Positions 35,928-44,898 of a stretch of DNA of 64,000 bases are shown here, one piece after another. How positions within the stretch are numbered: the stretch's first letter is position 1; the number at the start of each line of letters is the position of its first letter. The notes beneath the pieces are model-generated. The model worked only from the letters and a program-made list of their open reading frames with translations, was not told where the DNA came from and ran no database searches. Position numbers and translations under genes: made by a program. The DNA is from JAMXLO01 sp963812505 (GTDB lineage: Bacteria; Pseudomonadota; Alphaproteobacteria; Acetobacterales; Acetobacteraceae): assembly GCA_963812505.1 (NCBI GenBank), contig CAWEVM010000015.1, positions 447,842 to 511,841 on the forward strand, given 5' to 3'.

Positions 35928-37043
35928 TCAGAGCCGGTCGGCCCAGGCCACGAGCAGATCGGCCAGCTCACCGATCAACGTGTCCTGACCCAACAGAAAG
36001 TGCGTCGCACCCTTGAGCACGTGGTCCTGGCAGCGTTCGCCCGCCGCCTGCGACCACGATCGACACTGCGCGGGAAACACCAGCGTGTCGGCCGAATACA
36101 TCACATTCAGCACCGGCACCGAACAGCGCGCCATGCAGGACGGCCCATCGGCGCGGGACAGACGCCCGCTCCACTGGCTGAGGAACGAACGCAACGTGGA
36201 GAACCGCCCGAGGTTGGTCGGACCGTAATTCAACCGCCTGTTGCGTGCCACGGCACGATCGCTTGGATCCAGCGTGAGGTCGAGGAAACGCGGATCGGCA
36301 ACAGTGCGATAGACGATGAACGGCTCGTCCTTGATCAGCTCCTGATCCAGATCGGCATCCAGCGCCGCCAACCTGCCGAGTACCCAGTCGGTGATGCGGT
36401 CGTTGCGTGCACGTTGTGCCGCGCGATAACGGCGCAGCCAGGCGGCATCGTAAGGCGGCCCGTTCGCCTTGTTGTACATATCGAGCGACGCGTCGCTCGC
36501 ATGCATGTCATGCTCATCAACCACCGCCGGATCGATCCACTCGACCATGGTAGCCGCGCGACCAGGATGTGCGGCAAGCATTGCCAGCCCATCCACTGGA
36601 GGAAGCTGCTCCGGACGCAGCTCGAACGGCGCGCCGTCCGGCGTCGTGGTGATGCTGAGATGCTCCGCCTCCGCCTGATAGAACGCCGCGAGCGAACCGC
36701 CGCCCGAATTGCCGCACAGCACGATGCGTTCATAGCCGCGCTCGCGCAGGAACCTGATGCCGGCGCCGAGGTCCTGGATCGCCCGCTCCATGATGAGCGC
36801 AACATCATTGGCGACGTAGCGGGTGTTCAGCGCCAGGATCGCGCGTCCGCGCTGCTGCAACGGGCCGATCAGATAGTGACCCATAAAATTGCTGGTCGGG
36901 TGGATCACCACGAACGCGACGCGTCTGTCGCAGCGCTCGGCAGCGAGCCGCCCAAACACCTGCGGGAACAGATTGTTCAGACCGCTCTGGCTGTCGTAGC
37001 CGCTGCCGCGCGGCACATCGATCGCGACCAGCTCGCCCTGCAT
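35928..37043 (-). CDS. Alpha/beta-fold hydrolase in an aromatic-degradation cluster
   Basis: 371 residues. The nucleophile elbow is GNSGGGS near residue ~111-117 (Gly-x-Ser-x-Gly). A C-terminal His in GATHFLLGQ and an Asp in MYSADTLVFP complete a plausible catalytic triad. No signal peptide. It follows the VOC gene by six bases on the same strand, so the two are co-transcribed. Hydrolase plus VOC plus ring-hydroxylating dioxygenase is the classic combination for ring cleavage followed by C-C or ester hydrolysis; the actual substrate is inferred. A 151-base piece of the gene is duplicated at 32424-32574. Confidence 0.82.
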   Translation of the reverse strand: MQGELVAIDVPRGSGYDSQSGLNNLFPQVFGRLAAERCDRRVAFVVIHPTSNFMGHYLIGPLQQRGRAILALNTRYVANDVALIMERAIQDLGAGIRFLRERGYERIVLCGNSGGGSLAAFYQAEAEHLSITTTPDGAPFELRPEQLPPVDGLAMLAAHPGRAATMVEWIDPAVVDEHDMHASDASLDMYNKANGPPYDAAWLRRYRAAQRARNDRITDWVLGRLAALDADLDQELIKDEPFIVYRTVADPRFLDLTLDPSDRAVARNRRLNYGPTNLGRFSTLRSFLSQWSGRLSRADGPSCMARCSVPVLNVMYSADTLVFPAQCRSWSQAAGERCQDHVLKGATHFLLGQDTLIGELADLLVAWADRL

Positions 37044-37049
37044 CGCGGT

Positions 37050-37562
37050 TCAGGCCACGACGCCGTACTTGCGCTCCTTGCGCACATTCCACTCCGCCAG
37101 CTTGTCCGCAGCGACACTCTCCATCTGGTCCAGCACCCCCGGCGCCTCAGTGCGCAGCGTCATCTCTAGGCGGATGTTGTTTGGGTCGAAGAAATAGATC
37201 GACTGGCAGAACCCGTGGTCCTTCGGCCCCAGGACGTCGATGCCGGCAGCCTCCACACGCCGCTTGCCCTCCAGCAGCGCCTCCATGCTCGGCACCTCGA
37301 AGGCGATGTGGTTGACCCAGCTCGGCGTGTTCGGGTCCGCCTCGGCCGGCGGCGCGCTCGGCAGATCGAAGAACGCGATGTAGCTGCCGTCACCGCATTC
37401 AAAGAAGATGTGGATGAGATCGACCTCCTCCCCATATGGCTTGGCACCCTCCGGCGTCATCTCCCCGGCGGCATATTTCAGCCCGAGCACCTTGGTGTAG
37501 AACTCCACCGTCTCCTGCGCGTCGCGGCAGCGGTAGGCGACATGATGCAATTTCTGGAACAT
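37050..37562 (-). CDS. VOC-family (glyoxalase/extradiol dioxygenase-like) protein
   Basis: 170 residues from ATG 37562. Two beta-alpha-beta-beta-beta modules: LHHVAYRCRDAQETVEFYTK at the N-terminus and VNHIAFEVPSMEALLEGKRR in the second. The His residues and NIRLEMTL Glu form a possible 2-His-1-Glu metal site. Short single-copy length suggests a homodimer acting as dioxygenase, lyase or isomerase. Divergent from the first ring-hydroxylating dioxygenase gene with 127 bases between starts and an AGGAGG before that gene, so this spacer should hold a divergent control region. Confidence 0.85.
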   Translation of the reverse strand: MFQKLHHVAYRCRDAQETVEFYTKVLGLKYAAGEMTPEGAKPYGEEVDLIHIFFECGDGSYIAFFDLPSAPPAEADPNTPSWVNHIAFEVPSMEALLEGKRRVEAAGIDVLGPKDHGFCQSIYFFDPNNIRLEMTLRTEAPGVLDQMESVAADKLAEWNVRKERKYGVVA

Positions 37563-37689
37563 GGACCGCTCCTCTGTGTTTATGTGACTGCATAGCAGGA
37601 ATCGGCCGGTGATGGCATCCCGTCGCCGCCGGGCTTGACGCACCAGCCCTCACCCGGCGCAAAATCACGCAGCCCAGGAGGTTCGGCAG

Positions 37690-39042
37690 ATGACCACGAC
37701 CCTGCCCATCGACCAGTTGATCGACGTCAAGCGTGGCGCGATCAGCCGCGAGATCTTCGTCTCGCCAGACTTCTACCGCGAGGAACTCGACAAGCTCTTC
37801 ACCCGCGCCTGGCTGTTCGTCGGGCACGAGAGCCTGATCCCCAAGCCCGGCGACTTCTTCGTCTCGCGCATGGGCGAAGAGTCGGTGATCCTCTGCCGTG
37901 ACGCGCAAGGCGCGGTGCACGTGTTCCTGAACTCCTGCCGCCATCGCGGTATGAAGGTGTGCCGCTACGAGCAAGGCAACACGTCGCTGTTCGTCTGCCC
38001 GTATCACTCCTGGAGCTACACCACCGACGGCAAACTCCAAGGCGTGCCGCTGTATCGCGCGCTCTACGAAGGCACGCTGAACCGCGACGAATGGTCGCTG
38101 ATCGAGGTGCCGAAGTTGGCGCTTTACAAGGGCACCGTGTGGGCGTCGTGGGACCCGGCGGCACCAAACCTCCTCGACTACCTCGGAACCGCGGTGGATC
38201 ACCTCGACCAGGTATTGGATTGCCGTGACGGACGGCCCGGCGGATCGGAGGTGATCGGCGTCCACAAATGGGTATTCCCGTCCAACTGGAAATTCGCGGC
38301 CGAGAATTTCCTCGGCGACACCTACCACAATCCGTCGCATCGCTCGGTGGACATGATCGGCATCGGGCCGAGTTCGCAACGCGGACAGAAGGGGCGGCGC
38401 GACAACGAATACAACAAAGGCCAGCACGTGTGGGTCGGCCATCCGGCCGGCCACGGCATGCATAGCGTGCTGATGCCCGACACGATGGAATACGAGCCAT
38501 CCTACGTTCAGTATCCCATCGTCGATGAATACTTCCGCCACTGCTTCAATGAGCGAAAGCGCCGGCTCGGCGAAAAGGCGCGGCTGTTGCCGTTCACCGG
38601 CAACATCTTTCCCAACGCCTCGTATCACGGCCGCCAGCCGCGCGGCATCTGCGTATGGCATCCGCACAGCCCCACCGAGACCGAGGGCTGGCGCTTCTTC
38701 CTGGTCGACGCGGACGCGCCGGCCGAGGTGAAGGACGTGCTGCGGCGCTTCTACATGCGCTATTCCGGGCCTGCGGGCATGACCGAGCAGGACGACATGG
38801 AGAACTGGCTGTATGCCACGGCCGCGTCGAAGGGAACGATCGCGCGGCGTTATCCGTTCAACTACCAGGCATCGATGGGCGCGTACAAGACCAACGATCC
38901 CATTCCGGGCGACGTGTCGCTACAGATCACCGACCAGACACCACGCAACTACTATCGTGTCTACGCGTCATATCTGAATGGTGATGACTGGGACACACTG
39001 ATCGGTCGCGACCGAGGTCCCATGCAAGTGGCAGCGGAGTAG
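37690..39042 (+). CDS. Ring-hydroxylating dioxygenase alpha subunit, copy 1
   Basis: 450 residues; ATG 37690 preceded by AGGAGG at eight bases. The N-terminal Rieske domain has CRHRGMKVC and CPYHSW as Cys-x-His and Cys-x2-His ligands; the catalytic domain has the mononuclear-iron motif ENFLGDTYHNPSH with a further carboxylate near the C-terminal half. It hydroxylates an aromatic ring using electrons from ferredoxin and reductase partners; no such partner gene is in the window. Nearly identical to the second alpha subunit at 40358, with a 101-base stretch without any difference. No beta subunit follows this copy. Confidence 0.92.
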   Translation: MTTTLPIDQLIDVKRGAISREIFVSPDFYREELDKLFTRAWLFVGHESLIPKPGDFFVSRMGEESVILCRDAQGAVHVFLNSCRHRGMKVCRYEQGNTSLFVCPYHSWSYTTDGKLQGVPLYRALYEGTLNRDEWSLIEVPKLALYKGTVWASWDPAAPNLLDYLGTAVDHLDQVLDCRDGRPGGSEVIGVHKWVFPSNWKFAAENFLGDTYHNPSHRSVDMIGIGPSSQRGQKGRRDNEYNKGQHVWVGHPAGHGMHSVLMPDTMEYEPSYVQYPIVDEYFRHCFNERKRRLGEKARLLPFTGNIFPNASYHGRQPRGICVWHPHSPTETEGWRFFLVDADAPAEVKDVLRRFYMRYSGPAGMTEQDDMENWLYATAASKGTIARRYPFNYQASMGAYKTNDPIPGDVSLQITDQTPRNYYRVYASYLNGDDWDTLIGRDRGPMQVAAE

Positions 39043-39139
39043 TCCGAACGGGCCGTTGTTGGGAAAATGCATACCGGAACGGTGCAGCGATCCGGAGCGC
39101 GTGCTGGAGAATGAGTGAATCGAGTCGGGCACGGGCTGT

Positions 39140-39250
39140 GCTCCTTCGTCATGGCGGGGCTTGGCCCTATAGGCGCTAACATAAGGCGCCGGCCAATCGG
39201 TTCACCGTCATGGCCGGCCTTGTGCCGGCCATCCACGTCTTCTTTACCGC
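39140..39250. repeat. 'GLVPAIHV' type intergenic palindromic repeat
   Basis: Contains CGTCATGGCGGGGCTTGGCC and about 60 bases later GTCATGGCCGGCCTTGTGCC followed by GGCCATCC, palindromic segments that are often mistranslated as MAGLVPAIHV in alphaproteobacteria. It lies between the dioxygenase gene and the methyltransferase remnant. Confidence 0.6.
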
Positions 39251-39266
39251 ACTCACAGATCGTCCC

Positions 39267-39461
39267 ATGCGCTATCCGGTGCCGGCGAGGTTTGTTACCG
39301 GTTGGGTGAGTGGGGCGCCCATTACAGCACAGTTTCTGGCTTTGCCGGACGATCGTAAACAAGCGTTCATCGCAGGTATCACAGAGCGCGTCGCGGCCTA
39401 TGTGGACGACGCCGGCCTGGCAGTGCCTATGGAGAACCACTTTCTGACCGCCTCTAAGTAG
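39267..39461 (+). pseudogene. C-terminal remnant of a SAM-dependent methyltransferase
   Basis: About 64 codons from ATG 39267. The segment YPVPARFVTGWVSGAPITAQ, followed by FLALPDDRKQAFIAGITERV and VDDAGLAVPMENHFLTA, resembles the C-terminal end of class I methyltransferases, whose tail typically contains 'AxPxExH/N'. The SAM-binding half is absent; upstream is a palindromic repeat. A decayed gene is the simplest reading. Confidence 0.45.
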
Positions 39462-39600
39462 GCTGCACCCTGCGAGGATCGCAAACGCCTTCGCCTATAC
39501 GTTCAAGTTCAACTAGAGATGGACACTGAGATACTGCCCAAGCGGCTGGTAGGAAATTCTTCCTTGACATCATGCGCCCAATCATGTTCCTATTCCGTTC

Positions 39601-40242
39601 ATGTCCGCCGCGGCCCCCGACCCCGCCCCACAAGCCACCCGCTCCTTCGGCCTGCTCGTCCTGGTCCGCGCGCTCATCGACTACGGCCGCGAACTCACCG
39701 CCACTCTGCGCCAGCATGGCACCACCGCCCTCGGCTTCTCCGTCCGCCACTTCGGCACCGACGATGTCGCGCTGATCCTCGCGCGCATCACCCACGGCCT
39801 GCATCTCGCCGCCGCGCTCGAACTGCGCATCACCGCCACCGCGCCCCGTCTGGACGCCGACCCCAAGCCGCACCGCACCCCAACACACTCCACACCGCGC
39901 GCCCCGCGAACCGTCGCACCGCGAGACAACACCGCCTCCCCGCTCGCCGCCCTTGTCCCCGGGCTTGACCCGGAGATCTGCTTGCCAACGCCGGAGCAGA
40001 TCGCCGCGGAGGTTCGCCGCCGACCGATCGGCGCGGTGATCGCCGACATCTGCCGCGACCTCGGCATCACGCCGAGCCACAAATTGTGGCGGACTCTGCA
40101 AAGCGCCATCATCCGCCACGGCGGCAACTACACCCGCCTGATAACGGACATGATGGACCGGGTGTTTCCGCTTCCCGTCCCCGCCGCCCTCCTCCCCTCA
40201 CCCAAGCGATTGGCCACACAAGCCGGCGCTGATCCGCCCTGA
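39601..40242 (+). CDS. Hypothetical protein, Pro/Ala-rich linker between two helical parts
   Basis: 213 residues from ATG 39601; a TTGACA occurs at 39564-39569, a possible -35, but the matching -10 is poor. The N-terminal part (~1-85) is helical (LVLVRALIDYGRELTATLRQ), then a Pro/Thr/Arg-rich linker, then a basic helical C-terminal part (IGAVIADICRDLGITPSHKL) that might bind nucleic acid. No family is recognised. It interrupts the two dioxygenase alpha genes and has no signs of shared operon (138-base and 115-base gaps). Its 3' end is Pro-rich and the gene may be lineage-specific. Confidence 0.5.
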   Translation: MSAAAPDPAPQATRSFGLLVLVRALIDYGRELTATLRQHGTTALGFSVRHFGTDDVALILARITHGLHLAAALELRITATAPRLDADPKPHRTPTHSTPRAPRTVAPRDNTASPLAALVPGLDPEICLPTPEQIAAEVRRRPIGAVIADICRDLGITPSHKLWRTLQSAIIRHGGNYTRLITDMMDRVFPLPVPAALLPSPKRLATQAGADPP

Positions 40243-40357
40243 GCCGCTGACCGGCGCACAAACCGGTTCCTCGTCCTGCGAAACCACCGCTGCGCAAGGC
40301 TTGACGCCGAGGCCGCTCCTGACCGCACAATCGGCGGCGCAGAGAGAGGTCCCGCCA

Positions 40358-41704
40358 ATGACCACGACCTTGCCGATCGACCAGATGATCGACCCACAGC
40401 GCGGCATCATCAGCCGCGAGATCTTCGTCTCGCCGGAACTGTATCGCGAGGAACTGGACAAGCTCTTCACCCGAGCCTGGCTGTTCGTCGGGCACGAAAG
40501 CCTGATCCCCAAGCCCGGCGACTTCTTCGTCTCGCGCATGGGCGAAGAGTCGGTGATCCTCTGCCGTGACGCGCAAGGCGCGGTGCACGTGTTCCTGAAT
40601 TCGTGCCGCCATCGCGGCATGAAGGTCTGCCGTTATGAGCAAGGCAACACGTCGCTGTTCGTCTGCCCGTACCACTCGTGGAGCTACACCACCGACGGCA
40701 AACTCCAAGGCGTGCCGCTGTATCGCGCGCTCTACGAAGGCACGCTGAACCGCGACGAGTGGTCGCTGATCGAAGTGCCGAAGCTCGCGCTGTACCACGG
40801 CACCGTATGGGCATCGTGGGACCCGGAAGCGCCGGACTTCGAGACCTACCTCGGCGACGCGGCCGAACACCTGGATCACGTGGTGGATTGCCGCGACGGC
40901 AGGCCAGGCGGCGCCGAAGTGATAGGCGTCCACAAATGGGTGTTCCCGTCCAACTGGAAGTTCGCCGCCGAGAACTTCCTCGGCGACAGCTACCACAACC
41001 CATCGCACCGCTCGGTTGACATGATCGGCATGGGACCCTCCGGCCAGCGCGGCGCATCCAGCCGGCGCGACAACGAATACGCCGGCGGACAACGCTTCTG
41101 GGTCGGCTTCCCACAGGGTCACGGCCTGACCGGCGCGCTGATGCCGGAGCAGACCGAGTACGTCTCGACTTATCACCAGCACCCGATCGTCGACGAGTAC
41201 TTCCGCCACTGCTTCCACGAGCGCAAGCGCCGCCTGGGCGCGAAGGCCCGCAACATGTCGCTGGTCGGCAACTTCTTCCCGAACGCCTCGTACCACGGGC
41301 GGCAGCCGCGCGGCATCTGCGTCTGGCATCCGCACAGCCCCACCGAGACCGAAGGCTGGCGCTTCTTCATGGTCGATGCCGATGCGCCGGCCGAGGTGAA
41401 GGATGTGCTGCGCCGTTACTACATGCGCTACTCGGGACCCGCCGGCATGACCGAGCAGGACGACATGGAGAACTGGCTGTACGCGACCGCCTCCTCGCGC
41501 GGCACGATCGCGCGCCGCTATCCGTTCAATTACCAATCATCGATGGGGGCATACAAGACCAACGATCCGATCCCTGGCGATGTGTCGCTCCAGATGACCG
41601 ATCAGACTCCACGCAACTACTATCGTGTCTACGCCGCGTATCTGAATGGCGCGCCCTGGGACGAGCTGCTGGGACGTCCGCGGATGCAGGTGGCAGCCGA
41701 GTGA
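40358..41704 (+). CDS. Ring-hydroxylating dioxygenase alpha subunit, copy 2
   Basis: 448 residues from ATG 40358 (the earlier frame start lacks homology). Same architecture as copy 1: Rieske CRHRGMKVC...CPYHSW and catalytic ENFLGDSYHNPSH. The stop overlaps the beta-subunit start (GTGATG), so this is the copy paired with beta. The two alpha proteins differ mainly in the middle (near residues 225-300: VGFPQGHGLTGALMPEQTE here) which may shape the substrate pocket; the Rieske half is almost invariant. Together with the beta subunit it would form the oxygenase component (alpha3beta3 in known relatives). Confidence 0.92.
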   Translation: MTTTLPIDQMIDPQRGIISREIFVSPELYREELDKLFTRAWLFVGHESLIPKPGDFFVSRMGEESVILCRDAQGAVHVFLNSCRHRGMKVCRYEQGNTSLFVCPYHSWSYTTDGKLQGVPLYRALYEGTLNRDEWSLIEVPKLALYHGTVWASWDPEAPDFETYLGDAAEHLDHVVDCRDGRPGGAEVIGVHKWVFPSNWKFAAENFLGDSYHNPSHRSVDMIGMGPSGQRGASSRRDNEYAGGQRFWVGFPQGHGLTGALMPEQTEYVSTYHQHPIVDEYFRHCFHERKRRLGAKARNMSLVGNFFPNASYHGRQPRGICVWHPHSPTETEGWRFFMVDADAPAEVKDVLRRYYMRYSGPAGMTEQDDMENWLYATASSRGTIARRYPFNYQSSMGAYKTNDPIPGDVSLQMTDQTPRNYYRVYAAYLNGAPWDELLGRPRMQVAAE

Positions 41705-42240
41705 TGCGTCCGCTCGCCTGGTATCAGCTCCGCGAGGAGATCGAGGATTTTTTCTATCTCGAGGCTGATCTGCTGGATCAGCGACGGTTCAAGGAATGGC
41801 TCGATCTGCTGTCCGAGGACCTGGTATATTTCATGCCGATGCGCCGGAACGTGAAGTTCGGCCAGCATGCGGAACGGGAGAACACGAAACAGGGCGAAGG
41901 CATAAGCTGGTTCGACGAGGACAAGTGGACGCTCGGCAAGCGGGTGGAACAGATCCTGACCGGCGTGCACTATGCCGAGGAGCCGCTGTCGCGCGTGACG
42001 CACATGGTGAGCAACGTGCGGCTGCTGGATGTGCGGCCTTCGGTCGAGGATGCACAGGAGATCACCGCAGGGTGCCGGTTCCTGGTGTATCAGAACCGGG
42101 TCGAATACGAGAACTTCACCTTCATCGGGCGACGGACGGATGAACTGCGCCGGGTGGGAACATCGTGGCAGATCGCGCGTCGCGAGATCATCCTGGAGCA
42201 GAACGTGTTGCTGGCCAAGAACCTGAGTATCTTCTTCTGA
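41704..42240 (+). CDS. Ring-hydroxylating dioxygenase beta subunit
   Basis: 178 residues, the usual length for the NTF2-like small subunit. N-terminal RPLAWYQLREEIEDFFYLEA and C-terminal IARREIILEQNVLLAKNLSI are typical of 3-phenylpropionate/biphenyl-type dioxygenase beta subunits; no cofactor motif is expected. Start codon ATG 41704 shares its A with the alpha stop. Its stop overlaps the next small gene by one base, so alpha, beta and the two following genes are one operon. Confidence 0.9.
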   Translation: MRPLAWYQLREEIEDFFYLEADLLDQRRFKEWLDLLSEDLVYFMPMRRNVKFGQHAERENTKQGEGISWFDEDKWTLGKRVEQILTGVHYAEEPLSRVTHMVSNVRLLDVRPSVEDAQEITAGCRFLVYQNRVEYENFTFIGRRTDELRRVGTSWQIARREIILEQNVLLAKNLSIFF

Positions 42241-42419
42241 TGATCGAGCTCTCGGGCGTTGCTGTTGGCAACAAGCTCCGTCTCGTCGGCGGTGTTACCG
42301 CCGAGGTGCTGGAGATCGTCAACGACGAGTGGGCCAAGGTGCGCCTGATCGAGGTCCCCAACGGCGACCCCGGCACGGAGGAATTGTGCCACGCGACCGA
42401 CGTCATCGAGGTCGTCTGA
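42240..42419 (+). CDS. Small conserved-looking protein in the dioxygenase operon
   Basis: 59 residues starting at ATG 42240 (TGATG overlap with the beta-subunit stop). The sequence, MIELSGVAVGNKLRLVGGVT then AEVLEIVNDEWAKVRLIEVP, looks like a small beta-barrel (KOW- or SH3-like). No Cys or His cluster, so it is not a ferredoxin. The tight coupling on both sides (two bases to the next gene) suggests a function in the dioxygenase complex or its assembly, but I know no precedent. Confidence 0.6.
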   Translation: MIELSGVAVGNKLRLVGGVTAEVLEIVNDEWAKVRLIEVPNGDPGTEELCHATDVIEVV

Positions 42420-42421
42420 CC

Positions 42422-42832
42422 GTGCTCCGTCTCGGCTACCTGCCCAGCGACTTCAACCCGATGCTGCTGGTACTCGGCGAGGCTGAAGACCTCCGCCTGC
42501 TTGCCGGCGTGTTGCGCCGCTTCGCGCGCGAACTGTCGGACGTGCGGCTGGACCAGCTCGGCTTCTGCACCTCGCCGCGCACCGCGGTCACCATGACCGC
42601 ATCGGCCGGCGCACCCGGCATACAGCCTGTCGCGGACAACAGCTTCGTCTGGCGCCTCGACGCGCAACGCGCGACGGCGTTCGCCGATCAGGTTGATCAG
42701 CTTGCAGCGCCGTCGCGAGCCGCCGGGTCGGAGATCCTGCAATGCAGCACCGAGGAGGAAATTCCCGTCAAGCTCTCGCGCGGCGAGTATACCGACGACT
42801 TCCTCGTGGAGCCGGGCCGCTTGAGCCCGTAG
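42422..42832 (+). CDS. Hypothetical protein in the dioxygenase operon
   Basis: 136 residues from GTG 42422, two bases after the preceding stop. Soluble alpha/beta protein (LRLGYLPSDFNPMLLVLGEA, RRFARELSDVRLDQLGFCTS); no recognised family. The next gene begins one base after its stop, so it belongs to the same transcript. Context suggests a role in aromatic substrate oxidation or transport. Confidence 0.6.
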   Translation: MLRLGYLPSDFNPMLLVLGEAEDLRLLAGVLRRFARELSDVRLDQLGFCTSPRTAVTMTASAGAPGIQPVADNSFVWRLDAQRATAFADQVDQLAAPSRAAGSEILQCSTEEEIPVKLSRGEYTDDFLVEPGRLSP

Positions 42833-42833
42833 C

Positions 42834-43805
42834 GTGACACGCCGCAAGCGGGTTCTGCTGGTCGCGCTTGGATTGCTCGCCGCGATCTTGCTCTACGAGG
42901 GCCTCACCAGCATCGTCGCCTACACCAACGACGCCTATGTCCGCTCCGACCTCGTGGCCGTGGCACCGCAGGTCACCGGACAGATCGTCGCGGTCCACGT
43001 CGCTGACAACCAGCCGGTGAAGCAAGGCGATCGTCTGGTCAGCATCGATCCCGTGCCTTTCCAACTCGCATTGACCGAGCGACAGGCGGAGATCAATCGC
43101 GCCGAGGCACAGCTTGCGGTCGATCGTGACGATCTCAGCGCGGCCCAGGACGCTTACAACGGCGCGACCGCCAATGCGAACTTCGCGCGCGAGACGCTGC
43201 AGCGCACTGTCAGCCTGGCCCGCACCTCCGACGCCACGCAGGCGCAGCTCGATCAGGCCAACGACGTGCTGGCCCGAACCGAAACCGTGGCCGCCGCTCG
43301 TCAAGCCGACATTGCGCGCGCCCGTGCGCTGCTGGCGGTGCATGAAGCAGCACTGGCAATGGCGCGAGCGGCGATGGCGACAGCGCAGTGGGAACTCGCA
43401 CGCACCGAAATCGTCGCGCCGGTGGATGGCACGATCAACAATCTGAGCCTGCAACCGGGCGACATGGCTCGCGCCAGTCAGGCACTGATCGGCATCGTCG
43501 ATGCCAATGCATGGCGGATCATCGCGAACTACAAGCAAAGCTACCTGCCGCTGTTCGGTATCGGCGGCACCGCCTGGGTCTGGCTCGACAGTCATCCGTG
43601 GCATTTCTATCGCGCGCGGATCGCCGGCATCGCACGCGGGATCAGCCGTAGCGAGAATGAGACTGCACTGTTGCCCTACGTCGCCCCCACCACCGACTGG
43701 ATACGCCTGCAGCATCGCTTTCCGGTAACCATCACCCTGGTCGATCCGCCGCCGGGCCTGACGCTCTACATGGGCGCCGATGCACGCACGGTCATCTTCC
43801 CATGA
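42834..43805 (+). CDS. HlyD/EmrA-type membrane fusion protein (AaeA-like)
   Basis: 323 residues from GTG 42834. N-terminal membrane anchor (VLLVALGLLAAILLYEGL), then NDAYVRSDLVAVAPQVTGQI (lipoyl/barrel part), a long coiled-coil segment around ~75-190, and the returning barrel ELARTEIVAPVDGTINNLSL. Periplasmic adaptor of an efflux pump. It overlaps the FUSC gene start by four bases (ATGA). An adaptor next to a FUSC protein is the arrangement of the aromatic acid exporters AaeA/AaeB, which fits the preceding oxygenase genes. Confidence 0.87.
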   Translation: MTRRKRVLLVALGLLAAILLYEGLTSIVAYTNDAYVRSDLVAVAPQVTGQIVAVHVADNQPVKQGDRLVSIDPVPFQLALTERQAEINRAEAQLAVDRDDLSAAQDAYNGATANANFARETLQRTVSLARTSDATQAQLDQANDVLARTETVAAARQADIARARALLAVHEAALAMARAAMATAQWELARTEIVAPVDGTINNLSLQPGDMARASQALIGIVDANAWRIIANYKQSYLPLFGIGGTAWVWLDSHPWHFYRARIAGIARGISRSENETALLPYVAPTTDWIRLQHRFPVTITLVDPPPGLTLYMGADARTVIFP

Positions 43806-44866
43806 TCACCGAGCTGTTCACCGGGTTTGTGGCAGAGATCGCCGAACTGCGGCTCACCGGCCCGCGTGCGCGGCAAGGTTATGCCGTGGCTTTCGCAGTC
43901 GCGTTGGCGGTCGCGGCTGCCGCCCTCTTCACGCTGCACGATGCATGGTGGGCCGCCATTTCCGCCTTCACGGTGAGCCAGACAACACGGCCGGCATCTC
44001 TGCGGCGCGGTGCGCTGCGCATCGTCGGCACGATCATTGGCGCAGTCATCGCTTTGGCCTGCGCGTCCACCCTCGCCTACAACCACGCGCTATGCGCTCT
44101 GTTCCTGCTCGCCGCCGGAACACTCGGCACTCTCGGCTATTTGCTGAGCCCGTATGGCTATGCGTGGCTGCTGGCCGCGGTCACGGCCATGATGGTCGTG
44201 CTGATGTCGCTGACCGACCCCATGATCGCCTTTGCAGGGGCCACCGACAGGGTCGCTGACGTGATGATCGGCACCGCCGCGGCGATGCTGGCGGCAACGC
44301 TCTTCGCACCCGACGAAGCAGCAGTGCCGCCGCAGGTCTCCGGCTTCACAGACCTTCTCGGCGCCAACCGGCCGGCTCTGCTGCACGCTCTGCGCAGTGG
44401 CATCACCGTGATGCTGATACCGTTGGTCGGCACCGCTCTTGATTTGCCGGGTCTGCCGCAAATGGACGTCACCGCCGCCGCGGTCATGGCGGTCCAGCCG
44501 CCACGCGGGTTCGAAGACCACACGTCCTTTGTCACCCGAGCATTGCAGCGGGTCGGGGGCTGCCTCATCGGCGGTGCTGTCGCTCTGTTGCTGCTCGCGA
44601 TGCCGCTGACGAACTTCGTGCTTTGGCTGCTCGCACTGACCGTGGGCTCATTCGTCGGCGTGCAACTGCAATCGAGCCAACGGGCGATAGGCTACGCAGG
44701 CACCCAGGCAACCGTCGTCTACATCATGACATTGGTCCAAGGCGTCGGGCCGCCGACCAGCCTGCTTCCGGGCATCGAACGCTTCGTTGGCATCACAGGC
44801 GGCATCACAGTGCTGCTGATCGTCTCGCTGGTGTTGTGGCCAACGCCGGCCAGGAGGCCAGCCTGA
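43802..44866 (+). CDS. FUSC-family (AaeB-like) inner-membrane exporter
   Basis: 354 residues. Two blocks of membrane segments: ~30-150 and ~200-345, with DAWWAAISAFTVSQTTRPAS, the FUSC signature region, after the second helix and a repeat of the theme at MDVTAAAVMAVQPPRGFEDH. Only about half the length of AaeB, as in many alphaproteobacterial homologues. Coupled to the adaptor gene by an ATGA overlap. Likely exports the substrate or product of the dioxygenase. The convergent argD-like gene ends 32 bases away. Confidence 0.85.
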   Translation: MITELFTGFVAEIAELRLTGPRARQGYAVAFAVALAVAAAALFTLHDAWWAAISAFTVSQTTRPASLRRGALRIVGTIIGAVIALACASTLAYNHALCALFLLAAGTLGTLGYLLSPYGYAWLLAAVTAMMVVLMSLTDPMIAFAGATDRVADVMIGTAAAMLAATLFAPDEAAVPPQVSGFTDLLGANRPALLHALRSGITVMLIPLVGTALDLPGLPQMDVTAAAVMAVQPPRGFEDHTSFVTRALQRVGGCLIGGAVALLLLAMPLTNFVLWLLALTVGSFVGVQLQSSQRAIGYAGTQATVVYIMTLVQGVGPPTSLLPGIERFVGITGGITVLLIVSLVLWPTPARRPA

Positions 44867-44898
44867 CTCAGGCCGTCCGCCCAGCCGGTCGCCGAAGT

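Noticed and set aside
39210..39461. 83-codon frame beginning MAGLVPAIHVFF
   Set aside because: The first 19 codons come from an intergenic palindrome; only the part from 39267 resembles a protein, as a methyltransferase remnant.
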